NCBI GenBank assembly: GCA_002050465.1
Contig: MWYX01000051.1
Coordinates: 1-56,780, forward strand
Length of the DNA: 56,780 nucleotides
Direction: 5' to 3'
From: Chitinophagales bacterium 65-1
GTDB taxonomy: Bacteria > Bacteroidota > Bacteroidia > Chitinophagales > Chitinophagaceae
Notes under the pieces: model-generated
What the model saw: only the letters and a program-made list of their open reading frames with translations
What the model was told of the DNA's origin: nothing
Database searches by the model: none
Position numbers and translations under genes: made by a program
Part shown: in pieces, positions 26,035-36,022 of the stretch
How positions within the stretch are numbered: the first letter of the stretch is position 1
How the letters are laid out: each line of letters starts with the position of its first letter

Positions 26035-26595
26035 ATGCAAAAAATAATTTTAGGTTCACAGTCACCCAGGCGAAAACAATTATTACAATGGGCTGAAGTG
26101 CCTTTTGACATAATAATTAAAGATACTCCTGAAACTTATCCTTCACATTTAACCCCGTTGGAGATTGCGATACACATTGCCAAAAATAAGGCTGTGAACA
26201 TACAGGTTTCACATGGGGATTCTGTACCCATTTTATCTGCAGATACTATTGTTGTACTTAATGATGAAATAATTGGTAAGCCTGCGGATAGGGAAGAGGC
26301 AATAAAAATCCTTTCCAGATTATCGGGTGAAAAGCATTCGGTAATAACCGGTGTATGTATCTTATTCAATAACAAAGAAATAGTTTTTGCAGATATAACT
26401 GAAGTAGAATTTAATGCACTTAGTATAGATCAGATAGCTTTTTACGTAGATAAATACAAGCCATACGATAAAGCAGGGGCATATGCAATACAGGAATGGA
26501 TAGGGGTTGTTGGCATCAAATCAATTAAAGGAGACTTCTATAATGTTATGGGCTTACCCATAAGCAGGGTAGTTAAAGAACTAAATAAATTATAG
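26035..26595 (+). CDS. maf: Maf-family nucleotide pyrophosphatase
   Basis: House-cleaning enzyme that hydrolyses dTTP/UTP or modified nucleotides to the monophosphate. The 186-residue protein opens with LGSQSPRRKQLL (the SxSPRR signature), has SADTIVVLNDEIIGKP near 68-83 with the catalytic Asp, and later YKPYDKAGAYAIQEW, all family hallmarks. It lies 17 bp after the ubiA-like gene and is very likely cotranscribed with it. The substrate subclass (YhdE or YceF type) leans to the YhdE type because of the GAYAIQ block. Confidence 0.94.
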   Translation: MQKIILGSQSPRRKQLLQWAEVPFDIIIKDTPETYPSHLTPLEIAIHIAKNKAVNIQVSHGDSVPILSADTIVVLNDEIIGKPADREEAIKILSRLSGEKHSVITGVCILFNNKEIVFADITEVEFNALSIDQIAFYVDKYKPYDKAGAYAIQEWIGVVGIKSIKGDFYNVMGLPISRVVKELNKL

Positions 26596-26633
26596 CCGGA
26601 TAATTCTTATCTTTTATTCTTATTAACTTATTT

Positions 26634-27905
26634 ATGAAAGAAAGACTGTTGCAATACCTGTGGCAATATCAATACTTTAATAAAAATGAGCTTACCACAT
26701 CTTCCGGATTACCGCTACAAATAATTTATCAGGGAAATTTTAATACCAATCAGGGAGCTGATTTTTTTGAAGCAAAAATTAAAATCGGCAATACAATATG
26801 GGCTGGCAATATAGAATTACACATAAAATCTTCTGATTGGGATTTACATAATCACTCTGCAGATAAGAACTACAACAACATAATACTGCATGTTGTATGG
26901 GAACATGACAGGGAAATTAAAGATATCACAGGAAGTACTTTACCAACACTGGAATTACAAAACAGGGTTTCAAAATTGTTATTAAGTAAATATGAAGCCT
27001 TAATGAATACTAATTCATTTATCCCTTGTGAAAAACATGTTCATTCAATTAAGGACCTGGCATTAATCAGCTGGAAACAAAGATTACTCGCTGAAAGGCT
27101 GGAGAATAAAGCATCAATAATTTTTTCATTTTTAAATCAAAATAATTTTCATTGGGAAGAAACCTTCTGGTGGCTTATTGCAAAAAATTTCGGCATACAG
27201 GTAAATAGCGACGCATTTGAAAAGATCGCAAGATCACTTCCCCTCAGCCTTCTGGCTAAACATAAAAACCAAATCCATCAACTTGAAGCATTATTATTTG
27301 GCCAGGCAGGTTCACTGGAAAAAGTTTTTGAAGAAGATTATCCTAAAATGTTACAAAAGGAATATAGGTTTTACAAAATGAAATATAAGCTGATTCAACC
27401 TGGGGTTCAATTATTCTTCCTTAGGATGAGGCCCGCAAATTTTCCCACGATCAGATTAGCGCAACTGGCAATGCTTATTAATAAAAGCACCGGTTTATTT
27501 TCAAAAGTTAAAGAAACTGAATCTCTTGCCGATGTGAAAGAATTTTTTAACTTAACAGCAAATGATTATTGGCACTACCATTACTTATTTGATGAAACAT
27601 CGTCTTATAAAAAGAAAAAACTTGGTGAGCAAATGACAAATAATATTCTTATAAATACAATTGTGCCCGCCTTATTTGCTTATGGCCTTTATCATAATGA
27701 GCAACAATATAAAGACAAAGCAATTGCATGGCTTGAAGAGATTGCACCTGAAAAGAATGTTATTACAAAAGGTTTTGCAATACTTAATTACAGTAGTAAA
27801 AATTCTTTTGACTCGCAATCATATATTCAGCTCAAAAATGAGTATTGTAATAATAAGCGTTGCCTGGAATGTTCAATCGGAAATTCTTTATTAAGAGAAG
27901 TTTAA
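26634..27905 (+). CDS. DUF2851 family protein
   Basis: A 423-residue cytoplasmic protein of a family largely confined to Bacteroidota. The start has LQYLWQYQYFNKNEL and GNFNTNQGADFFEAKIKIGNTIWAGNIELHIKSSDWDLHNH, a block with conserved Asp, Glu and His residues that resembles a nuclease-like core. The C-terminus has a CNNKRCLECSIGNSLL Cys cluster that could bind metal. Function is not known. It closes the kdsC-ubiA-maf run, 38 bp after maf, and converges on osmC. Confidence 0.85.
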   Translation: MKERLLQYLWQYQYFNKNELTTSSGLPLQIIYQGNFNTNQGADFFEAKIKIGNTIWAGNIELHIKSSDWDLHNHSADKNYNNIILHVVWEHDREIKDITGSTLPTLELQNRVSKLLLSKYEALMNTNSFIPCEKHVHSIKDLALISWKQRLLAERLENKASIIFSFLNQNNFHWEETFWWLIAKNFGIQVNSDAFEKIARSLPLSLLAKHKNQIHQLEALLFGQAGSLEKVFEEDYPKMLQKEYRFYKMKYKLIQPGVQLFFLRMRPANFPTIRLAQLAMLINKSTGLFSKVKETESLADVKEFFNLTANDYWHYHYLFDETSSYKKKKLGEQMTNNILINTIVPALFAYGLYHNEQQYKDKAIAWLEEIAPEKNVITKGFAILNYSSKNSFDSQSYIQLKNEYCNNKRCLECSIGNSLLREV

Positions 27906-27907
27906 AC

Positions 27908-28309
27908 TTACCAATTATACTGAATATTCAACCGGAGCTCTGGGTTTAAGCTTTTTGCAACCGGGCAATTATTTCCGGTTATTTCCAATGTTGATTTTTG
28001 TGATTCATCTAATTGTAATTCGGGAAAATGAATGGTAATATCAACCTGTCCAACTCTTCTGGGATCTTTTAACATATATTTCGTAACATCAATTTTTGTA
28101 TCTTTTAACTCTACACCCATGTCGCTGGCCTTTAAGGCCATCGTAGTTATAATACATGTTGCAAGGGAAACGCAGAGTGTATCAGTAGGAGAAAATTTCT
28201 CTCCTTTGCCCCTGTTATCTATAGGGGCGTCTGTTTGTATTACAGTTCCGCTTTGCAAATGAGTAGCACTGCATCGTAAATCGCCCTGGTATATTATTGA
28301 AGCTGTCAT
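27908..28309 (-). CDS. OsmC/Ohr family protein
   Basis: A 133-residue protein of the OsmC fold, thiol peroxidases that reduce organic hydroperoxides. The two redox Cys are visible as Cys52 in SLATCIITTMA and Cys115 in GNNCPVAKSLNPE; a further Cys46 stands nearby. The usual Arg may be supplied from the N-terminal strand region. The sequence is closer to the general OsmC branch than to Ohr proper. Its stop is 3 bp from that of the DUF2851 gene, and it diverges from the barrel-like gene next door. Confidence 0.88.
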   Translation of the reverse strand: MTASIIYQGDLRCSATHLQSGTVIQTDAPIDNRGKGEKFSPTDTLCVSLATCIITTMALKASDMGVELKDTKIDVTKYMLKDPRRVGQVDITIHFPELQLDESQKSTLEITGNNCPVAKSLNPELRLNIQYNW

Positions 28310-28358
28310 TATTTATTTTTTCATAAATTTACACAGTAAAACCTCAATACCTTAGTGC

Positions 28359-29135
28359 ATGCAAAAACTATTTTTCATAATCATATCATTAATTATTGCA
28401 TCTTCATCTTACGCTCAAAAGCAATCAAAAAAAGAAAAGCGTGATCAAAACCGTAAAAGAATAGATGCTTTAATAAAACAGGAAGAAGAAGGTGTTATCG
28501 CATATAAAAGGCACATAGTAGTTGGCGGAAAACTTATTAATAATGGTTATGGCGCATTCTTAGAGGTAGGCAGGTTATCAACAGTAAAGAAGGGAATGCT
28601 TTTTCAACTTGAATTATCTGAATATAAAAGTAACAGGGAAGAAAAGCAAGGTACTCTGTATTTCAGTACGCCCTTTGTGTATGGAAAACAAAATTTTCTT
28701 TATCCTGTAAAATTGGGTTTACAGCAACAAATACTCTTTGGCAATAAGTCAAATAAAAATGGAGTTAGCATCACCGGGAATTTTGGAGGAGGGTTAAATT
28801 TAGGCATGGTTCGCCCATACTATGTTCAGGTAGGTGGTACAGATGATTACATAAAATATGAATCATCAGATAGTGCAAAATTTTTAGATCCTAATGAAAT
28901 TAGCGGTGGGCCGGGTTTTAGCAAAGGCTGGAATGATGTGACAATAAATCCGGGAGCTTACATAAAAACTGCACTAAGGTTTGATTATGGCAGTTATAAT
29001 GAAATTGTTTCTGCATTAGAAGTTGGCATAAGCGCTGACTACTATTCTAAAAAAGTGCCCCTTATGGTGCGTGAAACTCCAAGACAATTTTTCTTTACAG
29101 GATATGTTGCCATATTATTTGGAAGAAGAAAATAA
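28359..29135 (+). CDS. Putative outer-membrane beta-barrel protein
   Basis: A 258-residue exported protein. A signal peptide covers about 19 residues ending at SSYAQ. A strongly basic segment follows ([14 protein letters not shown]). The rest has many short amphipathic strands, aromatic turns and Gly-rich stretches such as [10 protein letters not shown], as in small outer-membrane barrels. The C-terminus ([15 protein letters not shown]) fits a closing strand. It precedes lipA, a placement I recall from related genomes. I do not recognise a named family. Confidence 0.65.
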   Translation: MQKLFFIIISLIIASSSYAQKQSKKEKRDQNRKRIDALIKQEEEGVIAYKRHIVVGGKLINNGYGAFLEVGRLSTVKKGMLFQLELSEYKSNREEKQGTLYFSTPFVYGKQNFLYPVKLGLQQQILFGNKSNKNGVSITGNFGGGLNLGMVRPYYVQVGGTDDYIKYESSDSAKFLDPNEISGGPGFSKGWNDVTINPGAYIKTALRFDYGSYNEIVSALEVGISADYYSKKVPLMVRETPRQFFFTGYVAILFGRRK

Positions 29136-29209
29136 TTTGTAACCGGCATTCATATTCTTCAAATTTTTGCGATGTCATTCATCGTGTGCCGAATTTCTTA
29201 AGCAGAACT

Positions 29210-30145
29210 ATGCAGGAACTATTATCAGACGTTCAACATATCCCGATAGCTATCGGAACTAAAAAGCCAAACTGGCTTAGGGTAAAGTTGCCAATTGGTG
29301 AAGAATATAAACATGTAAGAAAGCTGGTTGATACTCATAAATTACATACTATCTGCGAAAGCGGCAATTGCCCTAATATGGGCGAATGTTGGGGAGAGGG
29401 CACTGCAACTTTTATGATTCTTGGGAATATTTGTACAAGGAGCTGCGGATTCTGTGCAGTAGCAACAGGCCGCCCATTAGCTGTTGACTGGGATGAGCCA
29501 CAAAGAGTTGCAGAAGCAATACATCTGATGAAGGTAAAACATGCTGTAGTAACTTCAGTGGATAGAGATGAAATAAAAGATGGTGGCTCCATTGTTTGGT
29601 ATAATACTATTATGGCTATTAAATCTTTAAACCCTAATACAACGTTAGAAACCCTGATCCCCGATTTTAAGGGAGAATCAGAAAATATTCAGCGTATTAT
29701 TGATGCAGCCCCTGAAGTTGTTAGTCATAATATTGAAACAGTTGAGCGCTTAACAAAAAAAGTTAGAATACAGGCAAAATACTGGAGAAGCATGCAAACA
29801 CTACGCATATTAAAAGAAGGTGGAATGCGTACAAAAAGCGGAATTATGCTTGGTCTTGGCGAAACAAAAGAAGAGGTGATACAAACTATGTATGATCTTA
29901 AAGACAATTGTGTTGATGTAATTACAATAGGCCAATATCTTCAGCCCTCAAAAAAACATCTAGAGGTTAATCGCTTTGTACATCCTGATGAATTTGCAGA
30001 GTTACGTGAAATTGGTTATAACCTTGGATTTGATTATGTAGAGAGCGGCCCTTTGGTTCGTTCTTCTTATCATTCAGAAAAGCATGTAATTCAAGGATAT
30101 GGAAGAAATAAATGGATCGAGGAAAAGTTATCAGTTAATCAGTAA
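29210..30145 (+). CDS. lipA: Lipoyl synthase
   Basis: Radical SAM enzyme that inserts two sulfurs into octanoyl groups on lipoyl domains such as those of pyruvate dehydrogenase. The auxiliary cluster ligands are Cys49, Cys54 and Cys60 ([12 protein letters not shown]), the SAM cluster ligands are Cys75, Cys79 and Cys82 (CTRSCGFC), and the C-terminal RSSYHS supplies the Ser ligand. 311 aa from the ATG at 29210; a GTG at 29186 would add eight residues. Residues 12-16 are encoded by a 14-bp palindrome of a type found dispersed in Bacteroidota. AATTTTTG at 29162-29169 with TTTG at 29136-29139 is a possible promoter. Confidence 0.95.
   Translation: MQELLSDVQHIPIAIGTKKPNWLRVKLPIGEEYKHVRKLVDTHKLHTICESGNCPNMGECWGEGTATFMILGNICTRSCGFCAVATGRPLAVDWDEPQRVAEAIHLMKVKHAVVTSVDRDEIKDGGSIVWYNTIMAIKSLNPNTTLETLIPDFKGESENIQRIIDAAPEVVSHNIETVERLTKKVRIQAKYWRSMQTLRILKEGGMRTKSGIMLGLGETKEEVIQTMYDLKDNCVDVITIGQYLQPSKKHLEVNRFVHPDEFAELREIGYNLGFDYVESGPLVRSSYHSEKHVIQGYGRNKWIEEKLSVNQ
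29243..29256. repeat. Perfect 14-bp palindrome inside lipA
   Basis: CCGATAGCTATCGG is its own reverse complement, and the flanks (ATC before, AAC after) do not extend it. It codes for P-I-A-I-G in the non-conserved N-terminus of lipoyl synthase. Very similar palindromes are, as I recall, frequent between genes in Bacteroidota, so this copy looks inserted into a tolerant coding site. Confidence 0.6.
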
Positions 30146-30198
30146 TCAGTTTACTTGTCTTTGGAGGAAACGACGAAGCAATCTTATAATAAATATTA

Positions 30199-31170
30199 AT
30201 GGTAAATAAGAATTGGATTTCTAAAATTATTCTTTCAATTCTAATATTATTAACTACTACATTTTCTTATTCTCAGCTCAAATGGCAAAATGTAGATTCG
30301 CTTTATCAGCCATTGCCTTCATCGGTTCATGTTTACTTTACAAATGATAGAATTGATACCGGCGCTTTCCGTGCTTATTATGTAATTGCAGATCTTAAAG
30401 ACAAAAACTTAAATTTTACAACTGATACAACGTATAAAAGAAGATTAACGCCCTCACAATTCTATCAAAAGAATGATAACCCTCTTGTTGTAGTTAATGG
30501 TACTTTCTTTTCATTTGAAACAAACCTGAATCTAAATGTTGTTATAAAAGATGGAAGACTTGTTTCCTATACTGCGCCAATAAAGGGAAGAGGGAAAGAT
30601 TCTTTAATAAAATATCCTGTTTATAAAGGAGCCATCGGTATTACAAAAAAAAGGAATGCTGATGTTGCATGGATAAAAACAGATACTACAAAATCCTTTG
30701 CTAAAGCAGTACAATTTCCTTATACAAGTACAGGTAACTTTTTTACAGTAAATGCTACAACGAGGCAAAAGGAAGCCGCAACCAAATTTAATCCTTTTAA
30801 AAAATGGAAAATGCAAACTGCTATTGGCGGTGGACCGGTTCTTTTGCAAAATGGCGAAATAATGATAACCAATAATGAAGAAAAAATGTTTGCCGGTAAA
30901 GCTATCAATGATAAGCATCCGCGAACTGCAATGAGTTATACAAAAGATAATAAACTTATTATACTGGTGGTTGAAGGCAGAAACACTAATGCTTCAGGGG
31001 CTACCTTAATTCAGGAAGCACAAATATTTAAAGATCTAGGCTGTATTGAAGCTTTAAATCTGGATGGCGGAGGCAGTAGTTGTTTATTAATAAATGGAAA
31101 AGAAACAATTAAAGTCTCTGATAAAAAACAAAGACCTGTACCAGCTGTTTTTATTATAAAAAAGTTATAA
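30199..31170 (+). CDS. Phosphodiester glycosidase (NAGPA-domain) protein
   Basis: Exported protein of 323 residues with a signal peptide ending near residue 25 (TTFSYSQ). The NAGPA/DUF2233 domain is recognised by VVVNGTFFSFETN, AIGGGPVLLQNGE, HPRTAMSY and the closing ALNLDGGGSSCLLINGK, the family's conserved active-site segments. Such proteins cleave phosphodiester-linked sugars, for example GlcNAc-1-phosphodiesters in envelope polymers. The bacterial substrate here is unknown. The gene has no clear promoter and starts 53 bp after lipA. Confidence 0.88.
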   Translation: MVNKNWISKIILSILILLTTTFSYSQLKWQNVDSLYQPLPSSVHVYFTNDRIDTGAFRAYYVIADLKDKNLNFTTDTTYKRRLTPSQFYQKNDNPLVVVNGTFFSFETNLNLNVVIKDGRLVSYTAPIKGRGKDSLIKYPVYKGAIGITKKRNADVAWIKTDTTKSFAKAVQFPYTSTGNFFTVNATTRQKEAATKFNPFKKWKMQTAIGGGPVLLQNGEIMITNNEEKMFAGKAINDKHPRTAMSYTKDNKLIILVVEGRNTNASGATLIQEAQIFKDLGCIEALNLDGGGSSCLLINGKETIKVSDKKQRPVPAVFIIKKL

Positions 31171-31231
31171 AAGCAGACTTTTGTTTATTGGCATGATTTT
31201 TTCCTTTTACCGGTATATAAACCCTTACACC

Positions 31232-31747
31232 ATGAAAACAAAACTCTTATTACTATCCTTCTTTTTAGGAACAGGGATAATCACTTTTCTATCTTGTTCA
31301 AAAGATAATAATTCAGGTACTTCAAATCTTCAGGTTAGGCTAACAGATGCTCCGGTGGCTTATGATAAGGTAAATGTAGATATCAGGGAGGTAAGAGTAA
31401 ATTTCAGAGATGATTCTACCGGTTGGGTTCCTCTTGCTACAAATGCAAAAATTTATAACTTATTAGGATTACAAAATGGAGTAGACACTTTATTGGCTAC
31501 GGGTACAGTACAAAACGGAACTTTAAAAGAGATCAGGCTTATTTTAGGACCAAACAATACTGTTGTAGTTGGTGGTGTAACATATCCTTTAACGATCCCC
31601 AGCGGCGGTGACTCAGGCTTGAAAATTAAGATAAATAAAAATCTTAATGCAACATTAGAAACCTTAATAGTTGATTTTGATGCTGCTCTTTCTATTAAAG
31701 AAGAAGCCGGAGGATATAAACTTCGTCCCGTGCTAAAAATTAAATAA
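31232..31747 (+). CDS. DUF4382 lipoprotein
   Basis: A 171-residue lipoprotein whose signal ends at the Cys of TFLSCSKDN, about residue 22. The mature part is one DUF4382 domain: LQVRLTDAPVAYDKVNVDIREVRV at the start, then YNLLGLQNGVDTLLATGTV and IRLILGPNNTVVVGGVTYPLTIPSG, a beta-sandwich-like pattern common in Bacteroidota cell-surface proteins. Function unknown. The ATG at 31232 is chosen because it starts a proper signal peptide. A TTG at 31181 would add 17 residues without one. It is followed by a bidirectional terminator. Confidence 0.85.
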   Translation: MKTKLLLLSFFLGTGIITFLSCSKDNNSGTSNLQVRLTDAPVAYDKVNVDIREVRVNFRDDSTGWVPLATNAKIYNLLGLQNGVDTLLATGTVQNGTLKEIRLILGPNNTVVVGGVTYPLTIPSGGDSGLKIKINKNLNATLETLIVDFDAALSIKEEAGGYKLRPVLKIK

Positions 31748-31774
31748 ATCCTATAAAAACACATATCCCTTATG

Positions 31775-31798
31775 AAAGCTGCTATAAGGCAGCTTTTT
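31775..31798. terminator. Bidirectional terminator between the DUF4382 and ROK genes
   Basis: AAAGCTGC (31775-31782) pairs perfectly with GCAGCTTT (31789-31796) across TATAAG, followed by further T. The A-run on the opposite side lets it serve the convergent ROK gene as well. Confidence 0.8.
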
Positions 31799-31837
31799 CA
31801 TTTTAATCAATATTCTTTATATACTTTGTAAAGGTTA

Positions 31838-32809
31838 TCATTCTGAACGCATTTCCCAAACCAAAGCACTTGCTCCAAGTATAGCAGCATCCGATTCTAC
31901 AAGTTCACTAAAAACTAATTTTACTTTATTTTGAAATATTGGAAGAAGATTTTTTTCCATATGCTCCCTGGTAGGATTCATTATCATATCACCGGCCCTT
32001 GTTAAACCACCAAATAAAATGATCGCTTCAGGAGAAGAGAACATAATAAAGTTTGCCAGCGCCTGCCCTAAAATTTTTCCGGTATATTCATAAACCTTTT
32101 TTGCCAGCTTATCATTTTTCATAGCACATTCATAAACAATTTTGCTGTTTATTTTTCCACTATATTTTTTTAAAAGACTTTCTTTTCCGGAATTTTTCTC
32201 CAATAATTCAACAGCAGTTTTTGTAACACCTGTGGCAGATGCATAGGCCTCTAATGAACCCCGCATACCAGTTCCTTCATGAATGCGGCCCCCTGGTATA
32301 ATTATCGTATGCCCTAACTCACCTGCAAATCCATCGTGGCCTAGTATTAATTGCCCGTTCGCAACAATGCCGCTACCTACACCGGTTCCAAGTGTGATCA
32401 TGATAAAGTCTTTCATTCCTCTTGCAGCGCCATACGTCATCTCTCCAACAGCAGCTGCATTAGCGTCATTGGTTAATGCTGCCGGTAATTCAAACTTCTC
32501 TGATATTAATTTAGCAAGAGGAATAATGCCTTTCCATTTTAAATTAGGGGCATATTCAATTGTACCTGTATAATAATTTCCATTTGGGGCACCAATTCCA
32601 ATGCCCTGAACATTTTCTTTCTTTAAAGAACTGATCAAAGGATCAAGCTTAGTATGTAATGCATTAATAAAGGAACCGATCTCCGGATAATCTTCTGTAG
32701 CAATTTCGCCTTTTTCTAATATTTGTCCACGATGGTTAACTACCCCATATTTAGTATTGGTTCCTCCAATATCAATTCCTATTGCAAGCTCGTTTGATAT
32801 ATCCATCAA
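31838..32809 (-). CDS. ROK-family sugar kinase without the zinc cysteines
   Basis: Probable glucokinase or related hexose kinase. The 323-residue protein has the phosphate-binding AIGIDIGGTNTKYG (9-22), the catalytic LTNDANAAAVGE (Asp115) and TLGTGVGSGIV. Most ROK kinases bind zinc through His and a CxCGxxGC motif. Here the His (His167 in GELGH) remains, but the Cys region reads GGRIHEGTGMRGSLE (173-187) and has no Cys. The gene starts 8 bp after the FHS transporter gene, so uptake and phosphorylation are coupled. A repressor role is unlikely, because there is no N-terminal helix-turn-helix. Confidence 0.88.
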   Translation of the reverse strand: MMDISNELAIGIDIGGTNTKYGVVNHRGQILEKGEIATEDYPEIGSFINALHTKLDPLISSLKKENVQGIGIGAPNGNYYTGTIEYAPNLKWKGIIPLAKLISEKFELPAALTNDANAAAVGEMTYGAARGMKDFIMITLGTGVGSGIVANGQLILGHDGFAGELGHTIIIPGGRIHEGTGMRGSLEAYASATGVTKTAVELLEKNSGKESLLKKYSGKINSKIVYECAMKNDKLAKKVYEYTGKILGQALANFIMFSSPEAIILFGGLTRAGDMIMNPTREHMEKNLLPIFQNKVKLVFSELVESDAAILGASALVWEMRSE

Positions 32810-32817
32810 ATAATTTT

Positions 32818-34572
32818 TTATGATTTGCGTTCAAGCGTTGCTTCCGGTGATGCTTCAATAGGTGCGTCCATCGGTGTATCATAATCAATTCCCTGTTTCC
32901 TTAAAATGCCTTTTACCAGGAAGGCAAATAATGCCAGGTATAAAAAGCAAACTACTGCAATCCAGTATGATTGATGAATACCATAACCTGGTATGTCTGA
33001 TGTTGATTGAACATAATCGGCAATCTTACCTTGTATAGGTGGTATAATTCCTCCGCCCAGTATCATCATGATTAAAAATGCAGAACCCTGAGTTGTATAT
33101 TTTCCTAAACCTGCAATAGATAAGTTGAAAATAGCCGGCCACATAATCGAACAAAATAATCCGCCGCTCAGGAATGCATAAATAGCAAATGTGCCAGTAG
33201 TCATAACACCAATTATCATTGCAATCAATCCAAGGGCGCTAAAAATAAATAAGGTTCTTGCCGGTTTATCCTGGCAGATATAAAAAGCAATTATCTGTAC
33301 TACTACACAAATAACATAGTAATATAATGGAGCCATATTGTATTTAGCTAATGATCCAATTATAATTATCACTGCAAATGCAACAAGCGGAACAATAAAT
33401 CTTAAAATATTTTTTGTATTGTTGCTTAAATTAAACGCACTAATTGCTCCTGTCCATCTGCCGATCATAAGTCCTCCCCAGTACATCATAATATAAGGGG
33501 TTGCTTCTGAAGCAGCATGGCTCCCAAAAGCCGGATGCCTTAATAATTCTCCTAAATTACTTCCAATGGCTACTTCTACACCTACATAAGTAAAAATGCC
33601 TAACATACCTAATACCAACTGAGGATACCTCATTGCTCCCCAGCCATCCGGATTTTTCCGGGCGGTCATATTGGAAACGATCAACCCTATAACTACAACA
33701 GCAAGTGCACCAAGCAACCATTTCATACGATAGGTTTCCATATCATGCTTAACGGCATCAGTTGCATTCGTAAGATCTGTTCGATAGCTGCTGAACACAG
33801 GAACAAACATGATAATAAGTAAGCCGGTAATAATTAACAGTGAGTATAAAGCTTTATTGGCTTTTTCTGTTTTTTCTGTTGAAATACCACTGGGAACTTT
33901 TTTGGAAAAATAAAATAAAGCTGCTGCTGCAATAAACAAAGCGCCAACAAATGAATACAGAACAATAACCTTGCTTAAACTTAACGCTTGAATTTGTTCA
34001 TCTGTTACTGCTGCGGTACTGCCAAAAAGTGCTACAGCTACAAGCAATGGTCCAATAGAAGTTCCAAACGAATTAATCCCACCGCCTAAATTAACACGGC
34101 TGGTTCCGGTTGCCGGATCGCCAAGAGAAATGGCAAAAGGCTGTGCGGCCGTTTGTTGTAACGAAAATCCAAGAGCAACCACAAATAAACCAAATAACAT
34201 TCCACCAAAAGTATCCGCATTTACTGCAACGATCATGGCTACTGCTCCTAAAGCCGAAAATAGCAACCCATAAACAATACTTTTTTTGTAACCCCATTTA
34301 GCTACTAAATCTCTTCCTCCAAAAGCGCCATAAGCAAATAAGCCGAGGGCACCAATATAATAGGCAGTATAAAAAGCAAAGTCAATCAATTGGCTTTGAA
34401 ACTGGTCTAATTGAAAATAATGTTTACAAAAAGGAATGAAAATACTATTACCTGCCGCAATAAATCCCCAGAAAAAGAAAACGGTAACCAGTGTCCCAAG
34501 GGCCCCATAATTTGTCGGCTGCCCGGTTGATTGTAAATTTTGTGTAGAAGGTACATTCGTTGATCCTGCCAT
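32818..34572 (-). CDS. FHS-family sugar transporter with a central insertion
   Basis: Major facilitator of the fucose/galactose/glucose:H+ symporter type. The N-terminal signature [23 protein letters not shown] is like FucP and GluP. At 584 residues it is about 150 longer than usual. The central region contains two extra hydrophobic segments ([16 protein letters not shown] and [16 protein letters not shown]) with a polar stretch between them, so about 14 membrane spans are likely instead of 12. It is the first gene of an operon with the ROK kinase, 8 bp apart, and diverges from a second FHS transporter. Confidence 0.86.
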   Translation of the reverse strand: MAGSTNVPSTQNLQSTGQPTNYGALGTLVTVFFFWGFIAAGNSIFIPFCKHYFQLDQFQSQLIDFAFYTAYYIGALGLFAYGAFGGRDLVAKWGYKKSIVYGLLFSALGAVAMIVAVNADTFGGMLFGLFVVALGFSLQQTAAQPFAISLGDPATGTSRVNLGGGINSFGTSIGPLLVAVALFGSTAAVTDEQIQALSLSKVIVLYSFVGALFIAAAALFYFSKKVPSGISTEKTEKANKALYSLLIITGLLIIMFVPVFSSYRTDLTNATDAVKHDMETYRMKWLLGALAVVVIGLIVSNMTARKNPDGWGAMRYPQLVLGMLGIFTYVGVEVAIGSNLGELLRHPAFGSHAASEATPYIMMYWGGLMIGRWTGAISAFNLSNNTKNILRFIVPLVAFAVIIIIGSLAKYNMAPLYYYVICVVVQIIAFYICQDKPARTLFIFSALGLIAMIIGVMTTGTFAIYAFLSGGLFCSIMWPAIFNLSIAGLGKYTTQGSAFLIMMILGGGIIPPIQGKIADYVQSTSDIPGYGIHQSYWIAVVCFLYLALFAFLVKGILRKQGIDYDTPMDAPIEASPEATLERKS

Positions 34573-34635
34573 AGCAATAAATTTTAGAAACTGAAAGTAA
34601 CAGATTTTTTTTACTTTGTAAGTTTTGATTTATAA

Positions 34636-34650
34636 TTTGTTCATAACAAA
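34636..34650. promoter_or_regulatory. Dyad in the divergent gap between two sugar transporters
   Basis: TTTGTT (34636-34641) and AACAAA (34645-34650) are perfectly inverted around CAT. Its position between two divergent sugar-transporter genes makes it a candidate operator. No -7 element with exact consensus was found on either strand of the 172-bp gap. Confidence 0.35.
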
Positions 34651-34744
34651 ATCATGCTTAATTTGAATCGGCCAACCTGGGAATTTCGTTTTTATATTTA
34701 AATGTAAATGGAAAATCTTCTTAGGTTACAACAAAAATTGTAAA

Positions 34745-36016
34745 ATGATATCCGGAAATAATAATGCTACAAAAAATGGGAATTATGTATTATCAATTAC
34801 AATTATAGGTTCTCTGTTTTTCGTTTTTGGTTTTATTACCTGGGCTAACAGCCAACTGATACCATATTTAAAGATTGCATGTGAGCTCACCGATACACAA
34901 TCCTTCCTTGTAGCAACTGCTTTTTTTGCCGCCTATTTTTTTATGGCAATTCCTTCTTCATTAATACTAAATAAAACAGGATATAAAAAAGGAATGTCTC
35001 TTGGTTTATCTGTAATGGCAGTTGGCGCTTTAATTTTTATTCCGGCAGCACAGGCCCGTAGCTATCCTTTATTTCTGGCAGGCCTTTTTATAATCGGTAC
35101 AGGTCTCGCTCTGTTACAGACCGCCTCTAACCCTTACGTTACTGTTTTGGGTCCCATTGACAGTGCAGCCCAGCGAATAAGTATAATGGGCATTTGCAAT
35201 AAAGTAGCAGGTATCCTGGCAGTTTTTATATTAGGAGGAATTGTTTTAAAAGATGCAGATGCACTCAAACAAAAATTATTGCTGCTTAACCATGCTGCTA
35301 AAGAAGCTGAATTAAATGCATTGGCATCCAGGGTAATCAACCCTTATATAACTATTGCAATTGTTTTATCTGTATTGGCCATTATAATTTACTTTATTAA
35401 TCTTCCGGAAATAAGAGAGCAGGAGGAGACAACAGATACTTCTTCAAAACCTCATACAAGTATTTTTCAATTTCCGCATTTAATTCTGGGGGCAATTGCT
35501 ATATTTTTTTATGTAGGAGTGGAAGTTATAAGTTATGATACATTTGCAGCTTTTGGCGAATCACTTGGGCATCCATTGGAACAGGCCTCCCGGTTTGCTT
35601 CTTATACAGGGTATGGTTTGCTGGCGGGTTATATCCTTGGAATAATTTGTATCCCCCGTTATATATCACAGCAAAAAGCATTAGTTTGGAGCGTCGTTTT
35701 ATCTATGATACTTGTATTGCTTACACTTTTTACAAATGGAATGATGGCAGTTTTTTGTTTTGCATTACTCGGGTTCTCAAATGCTGTTATGTGGCCTGCT
35801 ATCTGGCCTTTGGCAATTAATGGTCTTGGCAGGTTTACTAAAATCGGGGCTGCATTATTGATAATGGGAATTGTGGGTGGTGCAATTTTACCCCCTTTGT
35901 ATGGAATGATATCTGAAATGGTGGGTTCAAAACAATTGGGCTATTCTCTTCTGATTCCCTGTTATCTGTTTATATTATATTATGCCACTATAGGTTATAA
36001 AGCAAGAAGGAAATAA
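34745..36016 (+). CDS. FHS-family sugar MFS transporter (GluP/FucP-like)
   Basis: Proton-driven sugar importer of 423 residues and about 12 membrane segments, the normal size for the family. The signature FVFGFITWANSQLIPYLKIACELTDTQ near 22-50 and GTGLALLQTASNPYVTVLGP match glucose/galactose and fucose permeases. The stop is 6 bp before the ATG of glgA, and glgC follows, which places it as first gene of a glgA-glgC operon and points to glucose-type sugars as cargo. The exact sugar cannot be told from sequence. Confidence 0.9.
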   Translation: MISGNNNATKNGNYVLSITIIGSLFFVFGFITWANSQLIPYLKIACELTDTQSFLVATAFFAAYFFMAIPSSLILNKTGYKKGMSLGLSVMAVGALIFIPAAQARSYPLFLAGLFIIGTGLALLQTASNPYVTVLGPIDSAAQRISIMGICNKVAGILAVFILGGIVLKDADALKQKLLLLNHAAKEAELNALASRVINPYITIAIVLSVLAIIIYFINLPEIREQEETTDTSSKPHTSIFQFPHLILGAIAIFFYVGVEVISYDTFAAFGESLGHPLEQASRFASYTGYGLLAGYILGIICIPRYISQQKALVWSVVLSMILVLLTLFTNGMMAVFCFALLGFSNAVMWPAIWPLAINGLGRFTKIGAALLIMGIVGGAILPPLYGMISEMVGSKQLGYSLLIPCYLFILYYATIGYKARRK

Positions 36017-36022
36017 GTACAG

